This document shows positions 15,042 through 21,892 of a stretch of 33,022 nucleotides of DNA, piece after piece. The notes beneath the pieces were generated by a model. It was given only the letters and a program-made list of their open reading frames with translations, did not search any database and was not told the DNA's origin. This DNA is from Ktedonobacterales bacterium (lineage in GTDB: Bacteria > Chloroflexota > Ktedonobacteria > Ktedonobacterales > JADMIN01), in assembly GCA_025935195.1 (NCBI GenBank), contig JAICVS010000037.1, forward strand, positions 1 through 33,022, written 5' to 3'. Position 1 is the first letter of the stretch, and each line of letters opens with the position of its first letter. Both the position numbers and the translations under genes were made by a program.

Positions 15042-15278
15042 TTACTGCATGATCGTGCAGGTGAGATTCTGCGGCGCGATGATGGTGTTGATCAGGTTGA
15101 CGAGGGCGCAAACCTGCACCGCGACCTTGTTGTTGTTCACGTTGACCGTGACGGTGAGGTTGTTCAACACGTTCGTGATGAACACGTTGATGAGCGCCAT
15201 TTCCTCCCGGTCCGGAAGCTCCAATGCGGTCTGCGCCTCGAGCTCGTCGAGGGTCAGCACCTTCTTCTCCGCTAGCAT
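15042..15278 (-). CDS. Candidate ribosomal peptide precursor (78 aa, Asn-rich core)
   Basis: I do not recognise a named family. The 78 residues split into an acidic, helix-prone N-terminus (about 1-27) ending in LELPDREEMA, and a neutral, strand-prone remainder rich in Asn, Val, Thr and Ile with two cysteines (C57, C74). This leader-plus-core layout, small size and position as the first gene of a PqqD-M50/ABC operon make it a good candidate for a ribosomally made, processed and exported peptide. TAAGGAGG lies 13 bases upstream of the ATG, slightly far but very strong. The core alternates polar and apolar residues (TVTVNVNNN), which favours beta structure, so a self-assembling or pore-like product is possible. 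The gap of 110 bases before the protease gene shows no terminator. Confidence 0.7.
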   Translation of the reverse strand: MLAEKKVLTLDELEAQTALELPDREEMALINVFITNVLNNLTVTVNVNNNKVAVQVCALVNLINTIIAPQNLTCTIMQ

Positions 15279-15546
15279 GGGTTGGTCGTTTCCTCCTTAT
15301 AGGGGGGACTTTTCCGTTTGGCCGCCGGCGGTCCTAATGCCGTGCGAGCGCCTGAGAGCACTTCACCTACTGGATGTACCCAACCGCGCGATTGACATTA
15401 TGTTGAGCAACTCGCGCTCCGGAGGGCTGCGGCACATTACGTGCCACCATCTCCGTCCGCCCTCTCGAAGCAGAATTGTCTGCGCGCCGCGAGACTGTGA
15501 GGTGTATCATAGTAGCGGGGCGCTCGCCGGAGTATGCTTGATTCGG

Positions 15547-15596
15547 CCGGTGAGAAGACAACGGCAGGGCGGCTCCCGTTGTTGTCTTCTCACCGG
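15547..15596. repeat. Perfect 16-bp inverted repeat with 18-base loop
   Basis: CCGGTGAGAAGACAAC (15547-15562) is repeated exactly in reverse complement at 15581-15596. The stem is too long and regular to be accidental in this length of DNA. No T-run follows on either strand, so a simple terminator is unlikely. It lies in the 367-base divergent region between the peptide precursor (start 15278) and the zinc-ribbon gene (start 15646), about 50 bases before the latter. It could be a protein-binding site, a transcript-end stabiliser or a mobile-element trace. The remainder of the divergent region shows no clear promoter pair. Confidence 0.75.
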
Positions 15597-15645
15597 TTCG
15601 TGTTATCCCGTTATCCCCATGTGAGGCTGGATGGAGGGGCGCGTG

Positions 15646-16425
15646 ATGGAAGCCGCCGGGGTGTGCCTGCGCTGCGGCAAGCCGTACGAGCCGGGCGACA
15701 CCGTCTGCTACTCGTGTGGTGCGCCGATCGGCGAGACGCAGACGCCTACCCAACCGGTGCGCGCCGTGCGCCGGCCGCCGCCGCCGCCTGAGCCGGAGGA
15801 GTCTGCCCCACCATTGCCCGCCACTCCCACCGCCGCAGCGCGGCCATCCCTCCCTGCCGTCGCCACCGCAAGCATGCGCATGCCGACCGCGCCGGCCACA
15901 GTGCGCCGCCGCGTCTGGCCGCGTGTGCTGCTGCTCTGCCTCGTCGTGCTGGCGGCGCTCGGCGGCGCGGCGTACGCCGAGCGGAAGCTCACGGCCGCCC
16001 TGCCGGTCGCCAGCACCGCGATCTATCAAGATGCCGGGCATCACTTCCGCTTCCAGCGGCCGGCACTGTGGACGCTGGCGGCGAGCGACGCGGGCGTGAC
16101 GCTGACCGACAGCGACGGCGTGAGCATAGCGCGTGTGCTGGTGGCAGAGCCGGCGGCCGGTGAGGATGCCGCCGCCCATGCGGACGCCCTCGCCAAACGG
16201 ATTGGGCTGCAAGCCGCGCCAACGCGCGATTTCGCGGGCGAGACCTGGCAGCAGCGCACAGGGCAAGTGGCCGGCGCGGACGGTGTGGTGCGCCAGGAAG
16301 TGATCCTGGTGGCCGCGCGCGACAGCACGCTCTACACCATCGAGTTCTCCAGCCCGGTCGCCACCTTCACCAGCCTGGATAACCTCGTATTCCAACCGCT
16401 GCTCGATTCTTTCGCCTTCACCTGA
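15646..16425 (+). CDS. Zinc-ribbon membrane-anchored protein with extracytoplasmic domain
   Basis: A 259-residue protein in three parts. A short zinc ribbon has four cysteines (C7, C10, C21, C24). A Pro/Ala-rich linker to about residue 88 and one membrane helix (about 91-110) follow. The C-terminal domain of about 140 residues is probably outside the cell; its pattern (FRFQRPALWTL, then a strand-rich region) recalls PsbP/DcrB-like folds, but I am not sure. GGAGGGG 9 bases upstream favours the ATG at 15646; the ATG at 15631 has no good ribosome site. Such ribbon-TM-sensor architectures occur in Chloroflexota and Actinomycetota with unknown roles. It is divergent from the peptide operon, so a link to it is possible but not shown. 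Confidence 0.72.
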   Translation: MEAAGVCLRCGKPYEPGDTVCYSCGAPIGETQTPTQPVRAVRRPPPPPEPEESAPPLPATPTAAARPSLPAVATASMRMPTAPATVRRRVWPRVLLLCLVVLAALGGAAYAERKLTAALPVASTAIYQDAGHHFRFQRPALWTLAASDAGVTLTDSDGVSIARVLVAEPAAGEDAAAHADALAKRIGLQAAPTRDFAGETWQQRTGQVAGADGVVRQEVILVAARDSTLYTIEFSSPVATFTSLDNLVFQPLLDSFAFT

Positions 16426-16623
16426 GGCGTAGCTGAAGTGTGTCGCGCCTGTCTCGGCCAACCCCGCGAAGGCCACCCTCACAACGGCACGCGCATTGCA
16501 CAAACCCTTCCGTCCACGTTAGGGTATAGCGGTGGCGCCGCATCATCTACTGTAGGGCAGGGAACGCTCGACACGCGCCTACCACCCGATTCCCTTCGCT
16601 AACACACACGGGAGACCTTCGCT

Positions 16624-18465
16624 ATGAGCCAGCGCGACGATCAGCTACAGCCGACGCCTCCAGAGCCGCCCAGAGACGGCGCTGTCTTACCAAATGGCAC
16701 AAACGGCAGAAACGGCGCGAACGGGCATCACGCGGGACGTGTGACTGGCGCGAACGGCGCGCGGGCGGGGACTGCCGGCATCGCCGCGGCCGACATCGCG
16801 CCGCCGGAGCTAGATCGGCGTCAGCTCATCCTCGCGCTGGCCGGCGTACTGCTCTCAATCCTCGTTGCCGCGCTGGATCAGACCATTGTCGGCACCGCGC
16901 TGCCGCGCATCATCTCCGAGCTGCAAGGCTTCGACCGCTACTCCTGGGTCGTCACGGCCTATCTGCTCACCGCCACCGCCGTGATTCCCGTCGCCGGCAA
17001 GCTCTCCGATCAGTTCGGTCGCAAGCCGATCATCATCTTCGGCCTGATCGTCTTCGTGCTCGGCTCCATGCTCTCCGGCGCCAGCCAGACGATGAATCAG
17101 CTCATCCTGTTCCGCGGCTTGCAGGGCATCGGCGCGGGCGCGCTCCAGTCCGGCGCCTTCGCCAGCATCGGCGATCTCTTCTCCCCGGCTGATCGTGGCC
17201 GCTGGCAGGGCATCATCGCCGCCTCGTTCGGCATCGCCTCGATATTCGGTCCCAGCCTGGGCGGCTGGATCACCGACAATCCCGGCTGGCGCTGGGTCTT
17301 CTACGTGAATCTGCCGGTCGGCGCCATCGCGCTGGCGACGCTGATCATCGGCTTCCCGTCCCGGCGCCGCACCGCCGGCAAGCGCCGCATAGACTGGTAC
17401 GGCGTCGCGGCCATCGTCGCCGCCGTCGTGCCGCTGCAAGTCGGGCTGACCTGGGCCGGCGTCACGTACCCGTGGGCCTCGCCCCAGGTGATCATCGCGT
17501 TAGGGCTGTCCGCCGCCATGCTCGTCGCCTTCGTCGCCATTGAGCGCCGCACCCCGGAGCCGCTGCTGCCGCTCGACCTCTTCAAGAATCAGATCTTCAC
17601 GGCGGCCTCCACCGCCAGCTTCTTCCTTGGGCCACTGCTGCTCGGCCTCAGCGTCTACCTGCCGCTCTTCGTCCAGGGCGTGATCGGCCAGTCGGCGACC
17701 AACGCCGGCGCGATCATCACGCCGCTCAGCCTCGGCTCGGTCGTCACCAACATCATCGGCGGCCAGATCGTCTCGCGCACCGGGCGCTACCGGCGTCTGG
17801 CGCTGCTCGGCCTCGCCATCATGCTCATCGGCATCCTGCTCATCCTGGGCATGGGCGCCAACACCGACAACTTCACGCTCGTGCGCAACATGGTGATCAC
17901 CGGCCTGGGCTTTGGCTTCGTGCTGCCGCAGTACACGCTGGCCGTGCAGAATGCGCTGCCCTACAACCGCCTCGGCGTCGTCACCTCCTCGGTGCAGTTC
18001 ACGCGCTCGATCGGCTCCACCATCGGCGTGACGGTGCTCGGCACCATCGTGACGGACGTGTACAACAGCCGCTTCGTCCAGGCGCAGACGCCGCAGCTGA
18101 AAGCGGCGCTGAGCGCGGCGGCGGCGCGCGGCAACGCCGTGCCGACCGATCCACAGGTGCTCGTCAGTCCGCAGGCTCAGGCCGGTATCCGCCAGGGCTT
18201 CATCGCCGCGCTCGGCCCGCAACGCGGCGCCGACCTCTATCACCAGTTCTTCGGCGCCGTACAGACCGGCCTGCTCGATGGCCTCCACGCCGCCTTCTTC
18301 GCGCTGCTGCTCGTCGCCGTCGCGGCGCTGATCGCCTCGTTCTTCCTCAAAGAGATTCCGTTGCGGCGCTCGATCTCGTCCGGCTCACCAGGGCAACCGG
18401 GCGGCCCGCCACAATCCCAGGCGGAAGCGGTCGAGGCGCCGCCACCCTTCGTCGTGGCGGAATAA
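16624..18465 (+). CDS. DHA2-family MFS multidrug exporter (EmrB/QacA type)
   Basis: A 613-residue, 14-helix proton-coupled drug exporter. The first helix has LDQTIVGTALPRI, followed by motif A (GKLSDQFGRKP), the RGLQGIGAGALQ motif B region and the GPSLGGWI motif C of drug:H+ antiporters. A hydrophilic N-terminal tail of about 60 residues is unusual in repeating Asn-Gly (NGTNGRNGANG) and must be cytoplasmic. GGGAGA 8 bases upstream supports the ATG at 16624. The 198-base gap upstream contains a weak promoter-like pair (TTGCAC at 16496, TAGGGT at 16520). The substrate is unknown. The gene ends 14 bases from the convergent helicase gene, with no obvious terminator between them. Confidence 0.93.
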   Translation: MSQRDDQLQPTPPEPPRDGAVLPNGTNGRNGANGHHAGRVTGANGARAGTAGIAAADIAPPELDRRQLILALAGVLLSILVAALDQTIVGTALPRIISELQGFDRYSWVVTAYLLTATAVIPVAGKLSDQFGRKPIIIFGLIVFVLGSMLSGASQTMNQLILFRGLQGIGAGALQSGAFASIGDLFSPADRGRWQGIIAASFGIASIFGPSLGGWITDNPGWRWVFYVNLPVGAIALATLIIGFPSRRRTAGKRRIDWYGVAAIVAAVVPLQVGLTWAGVTYPWASPQVIIALGLSAAMLVAFVAIERRTPEPLLPLDLFKNQIFTAASTASFFLGPLLLGLSVYLPLFVQGVIGQSATNAGAIITPLSLGSVVTNIIGGQIVSRTGRYRRLALLGLAIMLIGILLILGMGANTDNFTLVRNMVITGLGFGFVLPQYTLAVQNALPYNRLGVVTSSVQFTRSIGSTIGVTVLGTIVTDVYNSRFVQAQTPQLKAALSAAAARGNAVPTDPQVLVSPQAQAGIRQGFIAALGPQRGADLYHQFFGAVQTGLLDGLHAAFFALLLVAVAALIASFFLKEIPLRRSISSGSPGQPGGPPQSQAEAVEAPPPFVVAE

Positions 18466-18479
18466 TCGCCCGCCGACCG

Positions 18480-20315
18480 CTACGCATCGCCTTCGCGGCG
18501 GTTGTGTGTGGATCGAGCGGGCGGCGCCGTCGAGCGGCGGCGGCGGCCGGGTCGCGCGCCGTTGTGGTGTTCCTCGGCCGGCGGGCGCTCCGCGAGCGGC
18601 GTCATGTTGCCAGCGGCATCTAATACCCCGTTCAGCAGGCCGAGCGATTCGGCGTCCTCGATGGTGTAGCGATAGCCCTGCTCGGTCAGGAAAAGCTGCC
18701 GGTTGGCGGAGAAGTCCTGGTCGCGCGTGTCACGTGTCACAATCGTGTAGAAGTGGGCCGGCCGCCCGTCCGCTTTGGGCCGCAGGATGCGCCCCAGCCG
18801 CTGCGCCTCCTCCTGGCGCGAGCCGAACGTGCCGGAGACCTGGATCGCCACGTTCGCGTCGGGCAGATCGATGGCGAAGTTCGCCACCTTGCTCACCACC
18901 AGCCGCTTGATCTCGCCGCGCCGGAAGCTTTCGTAGAGCTTCTCGCGCTGCGCGTTGTTAGTCCGCCCGGTCAGCAGCGGCGCGTCCAGCAGATCGGCGA
19001 GATACTTGAGCTGGTCGAGATACTGGCCGATCACGAGCACCTGATCCTCGGCGTGTTGCGCCAGCAGCTCGCGCACCACCTGCGTCTTCACCGCGTTCTC
19101 CGCCGCCATGCGATACTTCTCGCGCTCCTCCGAGAGCGCGTAGGTCATGCGCTGCTCCTCCGGCAGCGGCACGCGAATCTCGTGGCATTCGGCGGTGGCG
19201 ATCCAACCCTGTCGCTCGAGCTCCCGCCAGGGGACGTCGAAACGCTTCGGGCCGATCAGCCCGAACACCTCCGCCTCGCGCCCATCCTCGCGCACCAGCG
19301 TCGCCGTCAGCCCCAGCCGGCGCCGCGCCTGAATCTCCGCCGTCAGCCGAAAGACGGGCGCGGGCAGTAGATGTACCTCGTCGTACACAATCAGGCCCCA
19401 GTCGTGCCCCGTCACCAGCCCGAAGTGCGGGAAGTCGCTCTCCTCGCTGGGGCGATACGTCAGAATCTGGTACGTCGTCACCGTCACCGGGCGGATGTCC
19501 TTGCGGTCGCCGGTGTACTCGCCCACCTGATCGGGTGTCAGTGTCGTCTTATCCAGCAGCTCGGCGATCCACTGCCGCACCGCGACGGTGTTCGGCGTCA
19601 GGATCAGCGTGGACCGCTGCACTGTCTCCATCGCGCCGATGCCCACGATGGTCTTGCCCGCGCCGCACGGCAGCACCACCACACCGCTGCCGCCGCGCGG
19701 CGTCCCATCCGCGTAGAACGCGGCCACCGCGTCGCGCTGGTACGCGCGCAGCGTGAACAGCTCGCCGCTGGCAGTGGTCTCGCGCCCCGCGAAGGCTAGC
19801 CGCGCGCCCTCGGTGTAGCCCGCCAGATCTTCGGCCGGATAGCCGATGGAGACGAGCGCCTGCTTCACATGCCCGCGGCGGTCCACGTCCACCGTCAGGC
19901 TGTGCGCGTCACGCTGGCCGAGGATGTAGGGCTGCATGCGCTTCTGCCGCTGCACCTCCGCCACCAGCACCGCGTCATCCGAGCGCAGCACCAGGTCGGC
20001 GCCCTCGCGCATGAGCTTCAGCTTGCCATAGCGGCCGATGTAATCGCGCACATCGCTGACGACGTTCGGCGGCAGATCGTACTTGCTGTAGCGCGCCAGC
20101 ATCTCGAGGACGCCGGGCGCATCCAGCCCACCCGCCGCCGCGTTCCACAGCGAGAGCGGCGTCAGGCGGTAGGTGTGGATGTGTTCGGGCGATTTCTCCA
20201 GCTCGGCGAATTGCGCGAGCGCATCGCGCGTCTCCGCGTAGAGGGGATGATCCACCTCCAGCAGCAGCGTGCGGTCGCTCTGCACAACGAGCGGATTGGC
20301 GGTCGTGATCGGCAC
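18480..20315 (-). CDS. DNA helicase, XPB/Ssl2 family
   Basis: A superfamily 2 DNA helicase of 611 residues, related to eukaryotic TFIIH subunit XPB and mycobacterial XPB. It has an N-terminal damage-recognition region (about 1-180), Walker A PCGAGKT (216-222), DEVH box (312-315), the RED motif of XPB (342-344), and the motif VI region QRLGRILRPK. The C-terminal 35 residues are Arg- and Pro-rich and disordered. The role is probably nucleotide excision repair or transcription-linked DNA opening. The start is GTG at 20315 with only a weak G-rich ribosome site; no better start is visible. The nuclease partner Bax1, found with archaeal XPB, is not in the window. The next gene on the same strand is an alpha/beta hydrolase. 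Confidence 0.93.
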   Translation of the reverse strand: MPITTANPLVVQSDRTLLLEVDHPLYAETRDALAQFAELEKSPEHIHTYRLTPLSLWNAAAGGLDAPGVLEMLARYSKYDLPPNVVSDVRDYIGRYGKLKLMREGADLVLRSDDAVLVAEVQRQKRMQPYILGQRDAHSLTVDVDRRGHVKQALVSIGYPAEDLAGYTEGARLAFAGRETTASGELFTLRAYQRDAVAAFYADGTPRGGSGVVVLPCGAGKTIVGIGAMETVQRSTLILTPNTVAVRQWIAELLDKTTLTPDQVGEYTGDRKDIRPVTVTTYQILTYRPSEESDFPHFGLVTGHDWGLIVYDEVHLLPAPVFRLTAEIQARRRLGLTATLVREDGREAEVFGLIGPKRFDVPWRELERQGWIATAECHEIRVPLPEEQRMTYALSEEREKYRMAAENAVKTQVVRELLAQHAEDQVLVIGQYLDQLKYLADLLDAPLLTGRTNNAQREKLYESFRRGEIKRLVVSKVANFAIDLPDANVAIQVSGTFGSRQEEAQRLGRILRPKADGRPAHFYTIVTRDTRDQDFSANRQLFLTEQGYRYTIEDAESLGLLNGVLDAAGNMTPLAERPPAEEHHNGARPGRRRRSTAPPARSTHNRREGDA

Positions 20316-20375
20316 GGGAGTCGCCCCCCAACTTGGCGGCTGCGCGGCGCGCGACCGCGCAGCGAAACGATGTAT

Positions 20376-21044
20376 TCAGACGCCGGGCGTGGCGGCCCAG
20401 CGTGTCAGGTAGTGAACGATGGTGTCCGACGCGACGTCTTCGTAGCCACGCATCAGGTGGCGGGCGCCGGAGACGACGCGCAGGCCCCGATTGGGGATGC
20501 GCTCCAGCCACGGCTCGAGCTTGTGGCGTGGCGAGACCTCATCCAGCTCGCCCGTGACGACGAGCTTCGGCCGCTCATAGGCGCCCACCTCCGGCGTGAT
20601 GCGGAAGGCGGGCGGGCTGATCGCGACGACGGTGCGCACGCGCGCGTCGTGGGCGGCGTATGTCAGCGCCATGAAGCCGCCGAAGGCATGCCCCACCAGA
20701 CACAGCTTCTCCGGGTGTACGCCGGGCTGGGCCAGCACGAACTCGACCGCGCCGGCGATGTCCAGTGGCTCCAAACGCCCATCCGTCTGCTGGCCCTCGC
20801 TCGCGCCCACGCCACGGAAATTGAAGCGTAGCGCGGCGAAGCCAGCGCCCGCCAGATCGGCGGCGAGCCGGCGCAGCAGCGGATCATCCAGCGAACTGGT
20901 CGCCGGCTGCGGGTGGCAGAGGACGGCCGCCGGCTGGTCCGCGTTCCCCATGCCGGACGGACGGCGCGCGAGCACCCCCATCAGGGCGAGCGGTGGGCGG
21001 CCAGCGCTGGGGAAGGTCACGCGCTGCTCGGCACTCTCATCCAT
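20376..21044 (-). CDS. Alpha/beta-hydrolase-fold protein lacking the nucleophile serine
   Basis: A 222-residue alpha/beta-hydrolase of the short YfhR/COG2945-like group. The oxyanion-side segment HPQPATSSLDD and the LRFNFRGVGASEG block are typical, and the acid (D168, in GELDEV) and His (H196, in GARHLM) are in place. The elbow that should read GxSxG reads GHAFGG, with Ala120 where the nucleophile Ser belongs (codon GCC at 20687-20685). A single T-to-G change from TCC would explain it. The protein may therefore be a non-catalytic or pseudo-enzyme form, or the base may be wrong. GGAGGAGGG upstream supports the ATG at 21044. It lies 60 bases upstream of the helicase gene on the same strand; co-transcription is possible. 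Confidence 0.85.
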   Translation of the reverse strand: MDESAEQRVTFPSAGRPPLALMGVLARRPSGMGNADQPAAVLCHPQPATSSLDDPLLRRLAADLAGAGFAALRFNFRGVGASEGQQTDGRLEPLDIAGAVEFVLAQPGVHPEKLCLVGHAFGGFMALTYAAHDARVRTVVAISPPAFRITPEVGAYERPKLVVTGELDEVSPRHKLEPWLERIPNRGLRVVSGARHLMRGYEDVASDTIVHYLTRWAATPGV

Positions 21045-21159
21045 AAGCCCGCGATCCCTCCTCCGTGATCCATCCCGCGCGCCCAGAGCGCCGGCAGGCG
21101 CGCGTCACTCATCATAGCCCGCCGCTCCGGCGCCCGTCAATCGGCCGACAACGCGACGG

Positions 21160-21198
21160 GGCGGATATTCCCGCCGCCAACGGACAGGAATATCCGCC
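21160..21198 (-). terminator. Inverted repeat downstream of the rhodanese gene
   Basis: GGCGGATATTCC (21160-21171) and GGAATATCCGCC (21187-21198) form a perfect 12-bp stem with a 15-base loop. It starts 40 bases after the rhodanese stop and may end that transcript. The absence of a T-run means a Rho-independent terminator is only tentative; it could be a dispersed palindromic repeat. Confidence 0.4.
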
Positions 21199-21237
21199 TC
21201 ACCGCGATTGTCCACGCGCTTGCGCCTGCCGCGGAGC

Positions 21238-21561
21238 TCAGCCCTTGGATGGCTCCTCGACGGACAGGCCGGCGGCCTTCCAGCCGGGGTAGCCGCCGCC
21301 CAGAGCCTGGGCGTCGAAGCCGTTCTCGCGCAGCAGCGTGGCCGCGCGCTCGCAGCGCGTGCCGCCATTGCAGTACGTGATGATCTGGTGGTCGCGGCCA
21401 AGCTCGGCCAGCTTGCCCGGCAGCTCGGCGATGGGAATGTTGCGGGCGCCGGCAACGTGCCCGGCGGCGTATTGATCGGGATCGCGCACGTCAATCACGA
21501 CGGGGTCCGCCCCGGCGTCCTGCCGTGCGCGCACATCCCGCGGGCTGATGCGGTCGGCCAT
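21238..21561 (-). CDS. Single-domain rhodanese-like sulfurtransferase
   Basis: A 107-residue single rhodanese domain. The active-site loop reads CNGGTRC, with catalytic Cys64 and a second Cys70 at the loop end, where classical rhodaneses have Ser or Thr; a disulfide-type or persulfide-shuttling variant is conceivable. The first half shows the usual VIDVRDPDQYAAGHVAGARNIP signature. AAAGGAG 9 bases upstream fixes the start at the ATG at 21561 rather than an upstream one. It should move sulfane sulfur or reduce thiosulfate in the cytoplasm. It stands alone between the hydrolase and the NYN gene, without the cstR or persulfide-dioxygenase neighbours often seen. Confidence 0.92.
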   Translation of the reverse strand: MADRISPRDVRARQDAGADPVVIDVRDPDQYAAGHVAGARNIPIAELPGKLAELGRDHQIITYCNGGTRCERAATLLRENGFDAQALGGGYPGWKAAGLSVEEPSKG

Positions 21562-21708
21562 ATGGTCTGCTCCTTTGTGATGGAAGTTCAATAGCACTTG
21601 GACGGCACGCCCTCTCGCGGTATGCGATACGCGCCGGCCGCAAGCATATTATCGCGCCTCGACAGGCAGCATGTACATGGCTTCGTCTCGCAACCTCTTC
21701 AGTGACGA

Positions 21709-21744
21709 AGGACATGGGCAGGGCATGAGCAGGACATGGGCAGG
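21709..21744. repeat. Short direct repeat in the rhodanese-NYN gap
   Basis: AGGACATGGGCAGG occurs at 21709-21722 and again at 21731-21744, with a similar intermediate copy between. The period is 22 bases. It sits in the 330-base gap before the NYN gene, upstream of that gene's promoter, and could be a binding site or simple slippage. The rest of the gap holds no gene. Confidence 0.5.
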
Positions 21745-21787
21745 ATGCTCGGACAAGCTATCAGGTCGAGAGGCCATATCGAGTGTA

Positions 21788-21815
21788 TTGACAACTCATC
21801 CATATCCAATACAAT
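21788..21815 (+). promoter_or_regulatory. Promoter of the NYN-domain gene
   Basis: A perfect TTGACA (21788-21793) and TACAAT (21810-21815) are separated by 16 bases. Transcription would start near 21822, about 70 bases before the GTG at 21893. The surrounding DNA is clearly less GC-rich than the flanks. Confidence 0.6.
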
Positions 21816-21892
21816 AGCCGAGCGGACTGCACGACAGTCCGCGCGATCTCGGACAGGGAGGCAAACGATTTCGAGAATGAAGGGATAAGAGC

